A stretch of DNA of 64,000 bases, from NCBI GenBank assembly GCA_000989525.1, contig LBON01000003.1, positions 105,033 through 169,032 on the forward strand. Reading direction: 5' to 3'. The notes under the pieces were generated by a model. It worked only from the letters and a program-made list of their open reading frames with translations. It was not told where the DNA came from and did not search any database. The position numbers were made by a program, and so were the translations under genes. How positions within the stretch are numbered: the stretch's first letter is position 1; the number at the start of each line of letters is the position of its first letter. Shown in pieces: positions 38,939-47,728 of the stretch. The stretch comes from a candidate division TM6 bacterium GW2011_GWF2_32_72. Lineage in GTDB: Bacteria > Babelota > Babeliae > Babelales > GWF2-32-72.

Positions 38939-39502
38939 GAAAGATTTTTTTAAAACATCATTTGCTTTTTCATCGTTTAATCCTCGACATTGTAAAAAGA
39001 AAAGCTGTTCTTCATCTATTTGGCCTATTTCAATCGAATGCGAACATTTCACATCTTTAGTCAAAATTTTCATGGAAGGACACGAACAAATAGCCTTTCC
39101 ACCATTAACCAGCAAATTTTTATTTGATTGAACTAACTCACAACCAGAACAGTTTTTTTGAACATCCATGCAGCCATTAAATTTAATCTGCGCTTGATCT
39201 TGCAATATCCCCTTAAAAATAACAGAACTTTTACTATTCTTTGCGCTATGGACCTGGATCAAATCAACATTTAAGGATTCATTTTTTTTTAAATCATATA
39301 AGCCAACCAAATCTAATTTGGCATTCAAGCCAAGCACCTTGCAAATAAATTTAAAGTTTAAATTTTCCATCCCAACAAAATTAATTCTACCTTCCACAAC
39401 AGCATTTGAATCTAACTCTAAAATAAATTCTGTATTTTCAAAAACTTCCAGATTCAAATTAAGAACTTCGTTTGATTTAACAACTATCTTAGACAGCTTC
39501 AT
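38930..39502 (-). CDS. sufD: Short SufD-like Fe-S assembly protein
   Basis: 190 residues, less than half a normal SufD (about 400). Its sequence fits the beta-helix core and C-terminal end of the SufB/SufD family: LNVDLIQVHSAKNSKSSVIFKG, then QIKFNGCMDVQKN, ending DEEQLFFLQCRGLNDEKANDVLKKSF. The end corresponds to the SufB ending LLYLTSRGISLQNASALLVNGFF. The N-terminal helical domain is absent. It could still pair with SufB and SufC. Overlaps the sufB stop by four bases (ATGA), so they are coupled. Confidence 0.8.
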   Translation of the reverse strand: MKLSKIVVKSNEVLNLNLEVFENTEFILELDSNAVVEGRINFVGMENLNFKFICKVLGLNAKLDLVGLYDLKKNESLNVDLIQVHSAKNSKSSVIFKGILQDQAQIKFNGCMDVQKNCSGCELVQSNKNLLVNGGKAICSCPSMKILTKDVKCSHSIEIGQIDEEQLFFLQCRGLNDEKANDVLKKSFLF

Positions 39503-40827
39503 CCAATAGAATCCTCCATCTCCATAGCAACAAGCCTATTAATTTCAACTGCATATTCCATTGGAAGCTCTTTTACAAAAGAATCAAAAAAACCATTAAC
39601 AAGCAAAGCCGAGGCATTTTGCAAAGAAATTCCACGCGAAGTCAAATAAAGAAGTTGTAACTCATCTAAATAAGAAATTGAGGCCTCATGCCCCACGTCT
39701 GCAGAATTTTCTTGCACAAAAACATCCGGAAAAGAATCTACCTGAATATTTTCGCCTAAAATTATTGTGTCGCATTTAGACCTTGACTTGGCATTTTCTG
39801 CACCATTTTCAATTTTGGTCCAGCCACGAAAAGTAGCCTTACTAAAATCTTTACAAATTGTTTTTGAATGAATATTTGAAGTTGTACTTTTTCCCTTGTG
39901 AATAACATTGGCACCAACATCTTGGTGCTGACCTGAAGATGCAAGGGCAACAGAGATAATTTCCGTTTTAGAATTATCACCTTCTAAAATCACACCAGGA
40001 TATTTCATTGTAACATTGCTTCCAAAGTTTCCATCAATCCATTCAATTTTTGCACCTTCTTTTGCCAATGCCCTTTTGGTTACAAGGTTGTAAACATTTT
40101 TTGACCAATTTTGAATAGTGGTATATCGCACAGTTGAATTTTTATTAGCAAAAACTTCCACCACGCCACAATGCAAAGAACTATTTCTGCCTACAGGAGC
40201 ACTGCAACCTTCTACATAATGAACTTTGGCGCCTTCTTCTACAATAATTAACGTTCGTTCAAATTGACCAAAATTTGGAGTTTCCATTCTAAAATAAGCC
40301 TGAACTGGAAGCTCTACCGCGATGCCCTTAGGAACATATAAAAAACTTCCACCACTCCAAACAGCGCAATTAAGTGCCGCAAATTTATTATCTGTTGAAG
40401 AAATAAGAGTTGAAAAATATTGTTTAAAAAGATCTGGATATTCCTTTAATGCTGCATCAGTATCTAAAAAAACAACCCCACTATTTTTCCATTTACTTTG
40501 CAAACTTTTATAAAAAGCCTCTGACTCGACCTGCGAAATAGTCCCTGCCAAAAATCTTCTTTCTGCTTGAGGGACACCAATCTTTTCAAAAGTTTTTTTA
40601 AGCACATCTGGGACATCTTCCCAATTTTTTTTCATTTCAATAGGTTTTACAAAATAATAAAGATTTTGAACATCCATTAAAGAGAGATCCGGACCAAAAG
40701 ATGGCATGGGCAATTTTTCAAAAACATCTAAAGCTCTTAAACGAAATTCCAACATCCAATCAGGTTCGTTTTTGCTTTCTGAAATTTTTTTAACTATTTC
40801 TTGATTCAGGCCTTTTTTAAATTTCAT
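39499..40827 (-). CDS. sufB: Fe-S cluster assembly protein SufB
   Basis: Scaffold subunit of the SufBCD complex. From the ATG at 40827 (442 residues) the protein begins MKFKKGLNQEIVKKISESKNEPDWMLEFRL, as in SufB. Other conserved parts are GTISQVESEAFYKSL, NCAVWSGGSFLYVPKGIAVELPVQAYFR, GCSAP and GHEASISYLDELQLLYLTSRGI. The frame is open upstream to 40896, which would overlap sufC by 80 bases; the 40827 start overlaps it by 11. Both are coupled to sufC. A start at 40848 is the other option. Confidence 0.93.
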   Translation of the reverse strand: MKFKKGLNQEIVKKISESKNEPDWMLEFRLRALDVFEKLPMPSFGPDLSLMDVQNLYYFVKPIEMKKNWEDVPDVLKKTFEKIGVPQAERRFLAGTISQVESEAFYKSLQSKWKNSGVVFLDTDAALKEYPDLFKQYFSTLISSTDNKFAALNCAVWSGGSFLYVPKGIAVELPVQAYFRMETPNFGQFERTLIIVEEGAKVHYVEGCSAPVGRNSSLHCGVVEVFANKNSTVRYTTIQNWSKNVYNLVTKRALAKEGAKIEWIDGNFGSNVTMKYPGVILEGDNSKTEIISVALASSGQHQDVGANVIHKGKSTTSNIHSKTICKDFSKATFRGWTKIENGAENAKSRSKCDTIILGENIQVDSFPDVFVQENSADVGHEASISYLDELQLLYLTSRGISLQNASALLVNGFFDSFVKELPMEYAVEINRLVAMEMEDSIG

Positions 40828-41539
40828 GCGTAATCCGTTTTTGTTCATGCCAACTAAAATGACCTTCAACAACTCCATTATTAATCCTGTAAACAAAATC
40901 CAAATTCAAACTCTCACATAAACCCATATCATGAGAAATTAAAAGAACAGTAAAATCAGGATAATCCGCTGATCTTTTTTCAATAACTTTTTTAATTAAA
41001 TCTTTAGACTGAATATCCAAACCAGAATCAATTTCATCCAAGATTGCAAATCGCGGCTGCAAAACAAGCAATTGAAGCAACTCAAGTTTCTTCTTTTCGC
41101 CGCCCGAAAAGCCAACATTCAAATCTCGATACAAAAATTTAGAATCTAAACCTAATAATTCCATCGATGAATTTACAAGCTCTCTAAAATCTGTAATAGG
41201 AATGCAATGCCCCGTTTTGGCTTTGTGGGCTTCACGCAAAAAATCATAAAGAGAAAGTCCTGGAATTTCACAAGGATTTTGAAAAGAAACAAACAAACCA
41301 AGGCATGCTCGATCTGACGGTTTTAATTCTTGCGCATTTTGACCAAACAATTTAAATTCATCCGCAACAATTACATATTTAGGGTGGCCTGCCAGAGCCA
41401 AAGCTAAAGAAGTTTTACCCGAACCATTCGCACCAATCAAGGCAATTCTTTGCCCTGGGAGTATTTCCAAATCACTTTTTTGCAAAATGATTTTTTCGCC
41501 ACATTTAATTAAAAATTTTTTAAGATTTAATAAATTCAT
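40817..41539 (-). CDS. sufC: Fe-S assembly ATPase SufC
   Basis: ABC-type ATPase that drives conformational change in SufBCD. 240 residues from the ATG at 41539, preceded by GGTGG. Walker A GANGSGKTS, signature FSGGEKKKLELLQLL, Walker B RFAILDEIDSGLD, and the switch His in LISHDMG. The in-frame start at 41566 adds nine poorly conserved residues and is less likely. First gene of the sufC-sufB-sufD set. No transmembrane helices, as expected. Confidence 0.95.
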   Translation of the reverse strand: MNLLNLKKFLIKCGEKIILQKSDLEILPGQRIALIGANGSGKTSLALALAGHPKYVIVADEFKLFGQNAQELKPSDRACLGLFVSFQNPCEIPGLSLYDFLREAHKAKTGHCIPITDFRELVNSSMELLGLDSKFLYRDLNVGFSGGEKKKLELLQLLVLQPRFAILDEIDSGLDIQSKDLIKKVIEKRSADYPDFTVLLISHDMGLCESLNLDFVYRINNGVVEGHFSWHEQKRITHEI

Positions 41540-41566
41540 AAAGCCACCAATCAAGAATAAAAACAA

Positions 41567-41760
41567 AGTAAAAGTTTAACAAAAAGAAAGACATCCGGCA
41601 AAGGGCGGCGAATATTTATATGTATATAATTAAATGACTCTTGCCCTGGAAGCGAAAGTTTAATATTCTGGAGAAGACTCGGGGCATCCTCTTAAGACTC
41701 TTCATAATCGGCAAAAGCATATTGCGAGTGACACAATATTGAATATTAGGAATAAAAACA
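41567..41760. other. Gene-free divergent region with unusually GC-rich stretch
   Basis: Separates sufC (minus) from rlmN (plus). 41595-41720 is richer in G+C than the surroundings. It has TGCCC (about 41642) able to pair with GGGCA 45 bases later, and short repeats (CGGCAAAG, GACTC). It may be an rlmN leader structure. TTGCGA and TATTAG 16 bases apart, close to the ATG, could be a promoter. No known riboswitch consensus is recognised. Confidence 0.35.
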
Positions 41761-42813
41761 ATGGAACAACGCAATTTATTAGATCTTTCACTGGATCAAC
41801 TCAAAGAGTATATGAAATCAATTGAACAGCCAGAATATCGCGCACAGCAGGTCTATTCCTGGTTGTTCAAACATCAAGTATTTAACATTGATGCAATGAG
41901 CAATCTTTCGGTCACTCTACGTCAACAATTGCAGCAGGATTTTTTCATTAAACTTCCCGAAATTGTTGATGTTGTAAAATCACAAGCCGATGGTTCATAT
42001 AAATTTTTATTAAAAGCAAATGATTGTCGTTTGATTGAGGCGCTTCTAATGCTTCCAAAAAATCGAGTAACAATATGCGTTTCGTGCATGGTTGGATGTC
42101 CACTCAAGTGTAAATTTTGCGCCACAGGTAATGAAATTGGATTTATTCGTAAATTAACGCCATCAGAAATTATTGGACAAGTTATTTTATGTAATAATTA
42201 CCTAAAAGACCATGGCATTGCCGAAAAAATTACTAATATGGTATTTATGGGGATGGGTGAACCACTGCTTAATCTCGAAGCAATAAAAATAACTCTTGAA
42301 GCATTATTAAGTCCGGATGGTTTTAACTATTCACGTAAACGAATTACACTATCAACGGCAGGAGTTGTTGATAACTTGGTTGATTTATTGACTACATACC
42401 GAGTGAAGTTGGCTGTTTCGTTACACTTTCCCAACGATGAATTGCGTTCACAGTATATGCCGATAAATCGCAAGTATCCTCTCTCAGTCTTAATTCCTGC
42501 GCTCAAAGAGTTGCAAAGCAAAACTGGCGAAGAGATTTTGATAGAATATATCATGCTGCAAGGTATTAATGACCAAATAGAACATGCAAAGGAGTTGATA
42601 AAACTTTTGCACGGGCTTAAAGTTAAATTTAATTTAATTCCATATAACCCAATTCCTTCTCTTGATGCGCAACCATCTACTGAGGATTCGATAAATAAAT
42701 TTGCAACCTATTTAATTCAGCATGGTATTATGACAACTGTCCGACGAAGCTCCGCAACAGACGTTGCTGGCGGTTGCGGCCAATTTGTTCTAAAATCTTC
42801 AAAAAAATCATAA
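41761..42813 (+). CDS. rlmN: 23S rRNA/tRNA adenine-C2 methyltransferase RlmN
   Basis: Radical-SAM enzyme that methylates A2503 of 23S rRNA (and A37 of some tRNAs). 350 residues, usual length. The CxxxCxxC cluster is in CVSCMVGCPLKCKFCATG, followed by GFIRKLTPSEIIGQV. SAM-binding MGMGEPLLN is also clear. The C-terminal catalytic Cys lies in SSATDVAGGCGQF. Codon choice is somewhat richer in G+C than neighbours, which may reflect constraint or transfer. Divergent from sufC. A perfect hairpin terminator follows. Confidence 0.96.
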   Translation: MEQRNLLDLSLDQLKEYMKSIEQPEYRAQQVYSWLFKHQVFNIDAMSNLSVTLRQQLQQDFFIKLPEIVDVVKSQADGSYKFLLKANDCRLIEALLMLPKNRVTICVSCMVGCPLKCKFCATGNEIGFIRKLTPSEIIGQVILCNNYLKDHGIAEKITNMVFMGMGEPLLNLEAIKITLEALLSPDGFNYSRKRITLSTAGVVDNLVDLLTTYRVKLAVSLHFPNDELRSQYMPINRKYPLSVLIPALKELQSKTGEEILIEYIMLQGINDQIEHAKELIKLLHGLKVKFNLIPYNPIPSLDAQPSTEDSINKFATYLIQHGIMTTVRRSSATDVAGGCGQFVLKSSKKS

Positions 42814-42863
42814 TATCGTCAATTTCTCAATAATTTTTTACTACAATTTTTATCTAAAAAACA

Positions 42864-42910
42864 TTGGTATAAAAAAGGACCGGGATTCTCCCGGTCCTTT
42901 TTTATACCAA
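42864..42910. terminator. Perfect 22-bp inverted repeat, bidirectional terminator
   Basis: TTGGTATAAAAAAGGACC and onward pairs perfectly with its inverse around TTC, with T runs on both strands. It serves rlmN (plus) and the 42922 gene (minus). Confidence 0.9.
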
Positions 42911-42921
42911 ATTAAATTCAA

Positions 42922-43230
42922 TTATTTGGAAGAAGATACAAATATTAGCAAGGCGCCAATTCCTACTGCTATAACAGCGCCTGTTCCAAGTATAATTTTA
43001 ACATCCCTACTGCTGCGAGCGGCTTGTTTTTCTCTTAATTCTTGTATTGCGGCAGCACGCTCGTTTTCAGGAAGAGCCTTGATGAGTTCAATCTCATTGC
43101 GATCCTGTCTTGCGCGCTTTTCTCCTATTTGTATAACAAAGCCAATCAAATCCAACAAACCACTCTCAGCATGAGCTTGCTGTGTAGTTAATGAAAGTGC
43201 CAACAGACAAAATAAAAACAGTTTTTTCAT
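42922..43230 (-). CDS. Small secreted protein with C-terminal membrane helix
   Basis: 102 residues from the ATG at 43230 (AAGGA seven bases upstream; an adjacent TTG is also in frame). Signal peptide MKKLFLFCLLALSLTTQQAHAES, a charged helix (ENERAAAIQELREKQAARSS) and a C-terminal hydrophobic stretch (IILGTGAVIAVGIGALLIFV). Its codons are less AT-biased than the neighbouring secreted genes. No function known. Confidence 0.72.
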   Translation of the reverse strand: MKKLFLFCLLALSLTTQQAHAESGLLDLIGFVIQIGEKRARQDRNEIELIKALPENERAAAIQELREKQAARSSRDVKIILGTGAVIAVGIGALLIFVSSSK

Positions 43231-43344
43231 CAAAGAATCCTTCTTATAAACAATGATTTTTATAATTAAAAATTAATCATATTTTATACACTTTCATTTT
43301 TTATGCAAAATTTTTACATAAAAATTTGCATAAACTAAAAAACA

Positions 43345-43371
43345 AAAAAGGCCACTCAAAAATGAGTGGCC
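43345..43371 (-). terminator. Terminator after the HD-domain gene
   Basis: GGCCACTCA and TGAGTGGCC around AAAA, with a T run on the minus strand. Confidence 0.85.
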
Positions 43372-43399
43372 AATTCTTATATAAATTCACCTAAATTAT

Positions 43400-44677
43400 T
43401 TAAATCAACTGCCTACGCAATCTAGAACCAACTGTAAAATTTTTAGGTAATTTTTTTAATTCTTCTTGACGCTCAGTTTTTTGTTTTTCAAAAAACTGCA
43501 CCTCACTTTCTTCATTTAACTTTATTTTCTTTGAAGGAGCCGACAAAACTTCAGGCTCTTCAACATCCATGCCGCCTTCTTTGATTGTTTGAACCACCGG
43601 ATAGATTGCTTTAAATCTCTTAATTAATGCTTTTTGAATATCAAAACCTTTTGTTGGAAATTCAAAACCTTCATATCTATTATAATCTGGATCACCCGAT
43701 TTTTTATATTGTTTTGCAACTTCCATAAATAAACCTTTTTTTTCTTCTGGAGCCTTAGCTTCTTCAAAAGCTTTTACATCCGCAGCATTTAAAGCAATTC
43801 CCATTTTTAAAAGCTCTAAGGTCAATGTTGTCTTAGCTTTGCTTGCAAGATCACTAAGCTCTTGAATAAAACCATCCAAACGTTCAGTTGCTTCTTCCCC
43901 ATACTCAATATCATCCCAATCTTTCATTAACATTCCAAATGAATAATGAAAACCAACTAATACCGCAACAATTTTTTGTTCATTATCATTTAACTTCAAA
44001 TATTTTAGATAATTTTTGAAATTAAATTGCTCGCCAGTTGTGAGGTAATATGGATTATTTTTTGGATTCATTAAATAATCAAAACCAATATTTTCATGAT
44101 CTTCAATGTTATGAAAATATACTTTTTGGATTTCTTTATTCTGATCTATAAATGCTTTATGACCTCCGCGGTAAGCCTTTTCAGCTTCTCTATCAACTAT
44201 ATATTTTTTCATTTTATCCGGATTTACACCAGCCTTTCCAATATCATGCAAAACACCGGCAATTTGCATTAAATATCTGTCTCGCACAGAAAGGCCCGCA
44301 ACCCAAGGAGATTTTTCTTCAAACCACTGGTCTAACACTTGAGCAACCCAAATAGAATGCTCTAGCAAATCACCACCATGCCACCCACGATTTGTAGTTT
44401 TATATTTTGCAAAATCATCCAAAAAACCTTTGTAATTTAATGTACTCAAATTTTTAGGGATGTATGGCTTATCTTTTGGCAATTTAGATTTAAATTCTTC
44501 ACCATCTTTGATATATTTAGCTAATTTTTCAGCATCCGTTTGAACAGGCGTACTTCCTGTCTTTTGAGCTAATTCTGATAATATCGATATATTTTTTTCC
44601 ACCATGGCATTAACATTTTCATTTGAATAAACTTTTATAAAAATGCAACATAATAAAAATAATTTTGAAAACTTCAT
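43400..44677 (-). CDS. Exported HD-domain phosphohydrolase-like protein
   Basis: 425 residues with an N-terminal signal peptide (MKFSKLFLLCCIFIKVYSNE). The HD metal site is visible: LLEHSIWVAQVL (His), then AGVLHDIGKAG (His-Asp), with a later HNIEDHENIGFDYLM and VGFHYSFG. HD proteins hydrolyse phosphoester bonds in nucleotides, for example (p)ppGpp, cyclic dinucleotides or dNTPs. An exported member is unusual and could act on extracellular or host nucleotides. The C-terminal 60 residues are charged. A terminator follows. Substrate unknown. Confidence 0.78.
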   Translation of the reverse strand: MKFSKLFLLCCIFIKVYSNENVNAMVEKNISILSELAQKTGSTPVQTDAEKLAKYIKDGEEFKSKLPKDKPYIPKNLSTLNYKGFLDDFAKYKTTNRGWHGGDLLEHSIWVAQVLDQWFEEKSPWVAGLSVRDRYLMQIAGVLHDIGKAGVNPDKMKKYIVDREAEKAYRGGHKAFIDQNKEIQKVYFHNIEDHENIGFDYLMNPKNNPYYLTTGEQFNFKNYLKYLKLNDNEQKIVAVLVGFHYSFGMLMKDWDDIEYGEEATERLDGFIQELSDLASKAKTTLTLELLKMGIALNAADVKAFEEAKAPEEKKGLFMEVAKQYKKSGDPDYNRYEGFEFPTKGFDIQKALIKRFKAIYPVVQTIKEGGMDVEEPEVLSAPSKKIKLNEESEVQFFEKQKTERQEELKKLPKNFTVGSRLRRQLI

Positions 44678-44704
44678 TTTTTTCCTTTTTTCAAAAAATG
44701 AAAA

Positions 44705-45880
44705 CTACAACAACACGCGACACACTTCTGAAAAAGAAACATCGCCCTTTTTTACTTTCTGTATTCCAGACTCAAGCAAAGTTTGCATTCCATTGTCAAC
44801 TGCTTGGGCAAAAATATCATCGTACATTGGTTGATCAACAATCAAAGATTTTAAGGCGCTTGAAATAGTAAGTAACTCAAATAAACCTATCCGCCCCTTG
44901 TAGCCGGTTTTTAAACACGATGCGCAACCTTTGCCAACAAAGTTTGTTGTTAAATTTAAACCTAAGTTTTCTAAAATTCGTTTTTGATCATCCGAGAATT
45001 GAACTTCTTCTTTGCAGTGCATGCAATTTTTACGAACAAGACGCTGGGCAAGTACACCTGTAAGAGATGAGTTAATTAAAAAAGGCTCAATACCCATATC
45101 AATCAAACGCATAACAACCGAAGTGGCATCATTTGTGTGCACAGTGCTAAAAACTAAATGACCGGTAAGAGAAGCTTCTATGGCTATTTTAGCTGTTTGC
45201 CTGTCTCTAATTTCACCAATCATTACTACATCTGGATCTTGTCGCAGCAAAGAACGCATACCTGATTCAAAAGTAAATCCTGATTCTGGGTGAATTTGAC
45301 CTTGTGAGACTCCATCTAAACGGTATTCAACAGGATCTTCCAATGTAACAATATTTTTTTCTGGCGAATTAATTCGAGAAAGAGCTGAATATAAGGTTGT
45401 AGTTTTTCCAGAACCGGTTGGGCCGGAGACTAAAAAAAATCCATTTTGTTTTTGAATTAAATTTTTAAATTTTTCAAGAACCCCTTTTTCAAAACCAAGT
45501 TCTTCAAGATCTAACCTATTTTCTGAACGATCCAAAAGTCGAACAACAACCTTTTCTCCATTCACACATGGAAAAGTAGAAATACGAAGATCAATATCTT
45601 TAGCGGCGCAGTTTAAGCAACATTTACCATCTTGAGGGACACGTTTTTTTGCAATATCCAAATTAGACAAAACTTTAATACGAGAAACAACCCTTGGCGC
45701 AAACTCTTTAGAAATATTTGTTTGGTCATGGAGCACACCATCTAAACGGAACCTAACACGAAGATCTAAATTAAAAGAAGGCTCCAGATGAATATCTGAA
45801 GCCCCCATTTTTACAGCTTTTTGTAAAATCTGCTCAACAATATCGACGGCAGAAAAATCTGTTTGATTAATCAAAATCAT
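44705..45880 (-). CDS. GspE/PilB-type secretion ATPase, catalytic part
   Basis: Hexameric ATPase that powers type II secretion or type IV pilus assembly. 391 residues: ASDIHLEPS and FRLDGVLHDQ (N2 domain), Walker A GPTGSGKTTTLYSAL, Asp box and Walker B in VMIGEIRDRQTAKIAIEASLTGH, His box VFSTVHTNDA. A C4 zinc motif (CMHC...CASC) precedes YKGRIGLFELL. The usual N1 domain is missing here and is encoded by the upstream gene, which overlaps this start by 14 bases. Confidence 0.92.
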   Translation of the reverse strand: MILINQTDFSAVDIVEQILQKAVKMGASDIHLEPSFNLDLRVRFRLDGVLHDQTNISKEFAPRVVSRIKVLSNLDIAKKRVPQDGKCCLNCAAKDIDLRISTFPCVNGEKVVVRLLDRSENRLDLEELGFEKGVLEKFKNLIQKQNGFFLVSGPTGSGKTTTLYSALSRINSPEKNIVTLEDPVEYRLDGVSQGQIHPESGFTFESGMRSLLRQDPDVVMIGEIRDRQTAKIAIEASLTGHLVFSTVHTNDATSVVMRLIDMGIEPFLINSSLTGVLAQRLVRKNCMHCKEEVQFSDDQKRILENLGLNLTTNFVGKGCASCLKTGYKGRIGLFELLTISSALKSLIVDQPMYDDIFAQAVDNGMQTLLESGIQKVKKGDVSFSEVCRVLL

Positions 45881-46412
45881 CTTCTTCTGAGTAATTATCT
45901 ATTGAATCCAATTCAGAATCATCTATACCAAATTCATCAAGTGCATCATCAGAAACAACTGTGTCTGCTGTATCAAAATATTCTATGACAGCGTCCATAA
46001 TGTCTTGCTTAATCCCAACTCTAAATTCAGGAACATAAGAAACGTAATCACCAATAATTTCTGATAAATCATCATCTAAAGGATCACTAGCCAGAACAAC
46101 TAAAATATTTCCATCACGTTCCAACGGAATAAATCCTTTAGAAAACATAACTTCTTTAGGAAATTTACGGACTAAATCATGATCAAAAAAACATCCCTTT
46201 GCATCAAAAGCTGGTAATTCAAAATATTCTTCAAGGGCCTTAAGAAGATCTTCTCTAGAAACCAATCCTTCACTCAAAAGAAAATCATCAAAATTTTCTT
46301 TTGCGCCACCCTTAAAATCTTGAGACAATTTCCGAGCCATTTTTTCTGTGATTGCGCCATTTTTTTGTAAAATTTTTGAAAGGCCTTCAACAAACGGAAG
46401 CGTAGTTTTCAT
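45867..46412 (-). CDS. GspE/PilB N-terminal domain as a separate gene
   Basis: 181 residues. ILQKNGAITEKMARKLSQDF, and later DDFLLSEGLVSREDLLKALEEYFELPAFD, is the T2SE N-terminal domain. The sequence FPKEVMFSKGFIPLERDGNILVVLASDP is also typical. It ends in an acidic linker (DSIDNYSEEDDFD). Normally this is fused to the ATPase. Here the next frame starts 14 bases before the stop. Coupled translation would make two chains; a one-base T insertion in TTTT would also explain the break. Ribosome site weak. Confidence 0.86.
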   Translation of the reverse strand: MKTTLPFVEGLSKILQKNGAITEKMARKLSQDFKGGAKENFDDFLLSEGLVSREDLLKALEEYFELPAFDAKGCFFDHDLVRKFPKEVMFSKGFIPLERDGNILVVLASDPLDDDLSEIIGDYVSYVPEFRVGIKQDIMDAVIEYFDTADTVVSDDALDEFGIDDSELDSIDNYSEEDDFD

Positions 46413-46428
46413 GGTTTATCCTTTAAAA

Positions 46429-46833
46429 TTAACCCAATTTAAAACCTAAAATAAAACCTAAGAAGGCGCTGATTATTAATACAATATTAGCTTTTGCCCA
46501 TTCAAAATATTTATTAGCTACTGTTGATGTTGCCTCTACAGATACTTCTTTAATACCTAGAAGAGCTTTAACTTTTGTCCAGTCAATAGTTATTAAATCA
46601 AAATAATACAAACCAAAAAGAACTGCCGTAATTAACAGCACATAAAAAAGAACTTGTAAAAAATATTTTTTAAAAAGAAACCCGGCAAAAAAACCAATTC
46701 CAAAATATGACGCAAATTCAATTAATCGAGCTTGAGTTATGCCATATTTAGCTTCTAATTGTTCCCAACTAAGAGATTGTTTTAGTGAATCCAACCAACC
46801 TTTTCCAGAATCCATCCAATTATTTGGTTCCAT
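46429..46833 (-). CDS. FUN14-like membrane protein
   Basis: 134 residues with three or four membrane segments. The central stretch FASYFGIGFFAGFLFKKYFLQVLFYV resembles FUN14 family proteins, which occur in bacteria, archaea and mitochondria (FUNDC1). The bacterial role is unknown. Ribosome site AAGGAG is very good. It lies upstream of the split GspE genes, 16 bases away, so they may be co-transcribed. Confidence 0.7.
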   Translation of the reverse strand: MEPNNWMDSGKGWLDSLKQSLSWEQLEAKYGITQARLIEFASYFGIGFFAGFLFKKYFLQVLFYVLLITAVLFGLYYFDLITIDWTKVKALLGIKEVSVEATSTVANKYFEWAKANIVLIISAFLGFILGFKLG

Positions 46834-47069
46834 TACTTCTCCTTATAAATTAAAAGATTCAACCATAATTCAGAGTATAGCTTTTATTTAAGTAATAATT
46901 CAAGAATTAAACCAAAAGAGTCTCAACTTACTGCGCAACTGATCAATTTAAAACAATCAAAGCCAACCAATATTCTTTAGAAAAATTAATTTTTCCAAAT
47001 TAAACCGTAAAATTCAAAAAGCTATTTTCAAATAAAAAACAATCATGAATCAACAGATTTAAGACATCA

Positions 47070-47098
47070 AAAAGGCCCGACCGAAGTCGAGCCTTTTC
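47070..47098 (-). terminator. Terminator after HU
   Basis: AAAAGGCTCGAC and GTCGGGCCTTTT (one G-T pair) around TTCG on the minus strand, then T run. Confidence 0.85.
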
Positions 47099-47114
47099 TA
47101 ATATTCAAAAGAAC

Positions 47115-47384
47115 TTAGATCATATCCTTTAATGCTTTACCTGGCTTGAACTTTGGAACTTTCTTTGCAGGAATTTCCATTTTTTGGCCAGTTGCAGGGT
47201 TGACACCTGTTCTTTTCTTTCTCTTCATAACTGAGAAAGTGCCGAAGCCGGTCAAAACAACCGCTTTATTTGCCTTTAAAGCTAAACCAATTGTCTTTAT
47301 AAAAGACTCTAAGCAATTTTTGCAAACTGTCTTAGGATACTTGGTTGCTTTGGCCATTTGTTCTACTAATAATGCCTTGTTCAT
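47115..47384 (-). CDS. hup: DNA-binding protein HU
   Basis: 89 residues, the usual HU length. Begins MNKALLVEQMAKATKYPKT and has the conserved GFGTFSVMKRKKRTGVNPATGQKMEIPAKKVPKFKPGK, including the Pro at the tip of the DNA-binding arm. HU bends and compacts DNA in the nucleoid. Ribosome site GAGGA. Monocistronic, with a terminator, beside the tRNA pair. Confidence 0.96.
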   Translation of the reverse strand: MNKALLVEQMAKATKYPKTVCKNCLESFIKTIGLALKANKAVVLTGFGTFSVMKRKKRTGVNPATGQKMEIPAKKVPKFKPGKALKDMI

Positions 47385-47522
47385 AAGATTTCCTCGAATC
47401 TTTAATTGTCCAAATAGGCAGAATAAGACGAATCAAACTAGTACTTAGAATGGTAACGTATTCATTGATGTTCACAATGTCAAGCATATAGATAAAAAAT
47501 TTTAAAAATTAAATAAAAAAAA

Positions 47523-47609
47523 TGGTGCCGGGGGCCGGACTCGAACCGGCACAGACATAAGTCCGAAGGATTTTAAGTCCTTTGCGTCTACCAATTTCGC
47601 CACCCCGGC
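47523..47609 (-). tRNA. tRNA-Leu(TAA)
   Basis: Class II tRNA with long variable arm. Acceptor GCCGGGG, anticodon stem AAGGA/TCCTT around CTTAAAA (anticodon TAA), T arm GGTTCGAGTCC, encoded CCA. Confidence 0.95.
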
Positions 47610-47626
47610 ACGCATATTTTTTTGTT

Positions 47627-47700
47627 TGGAGGCGGCACCCGGATTTGAACCGGGGATCAGGGTTTTGCAGACCCATGCCTTACCACTTGGCTATGCCGCC
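47627..47700 (-). tRNA. tRNA-Cys(GCA)
   Basis: Acceptor GGCGGCA/TGCCGCC, anticodon stem TGGGT/ACCCT around CTGCAAA (anticodon GCA), T arm CGGTTCAAATCCG, encoded CCA. 18 bases before tRNA-Leu on the same strand. Confidence 0.95.
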
Positions 47701-47728
47701 GAATATTTTTTCAAAGAACGTATATAAA

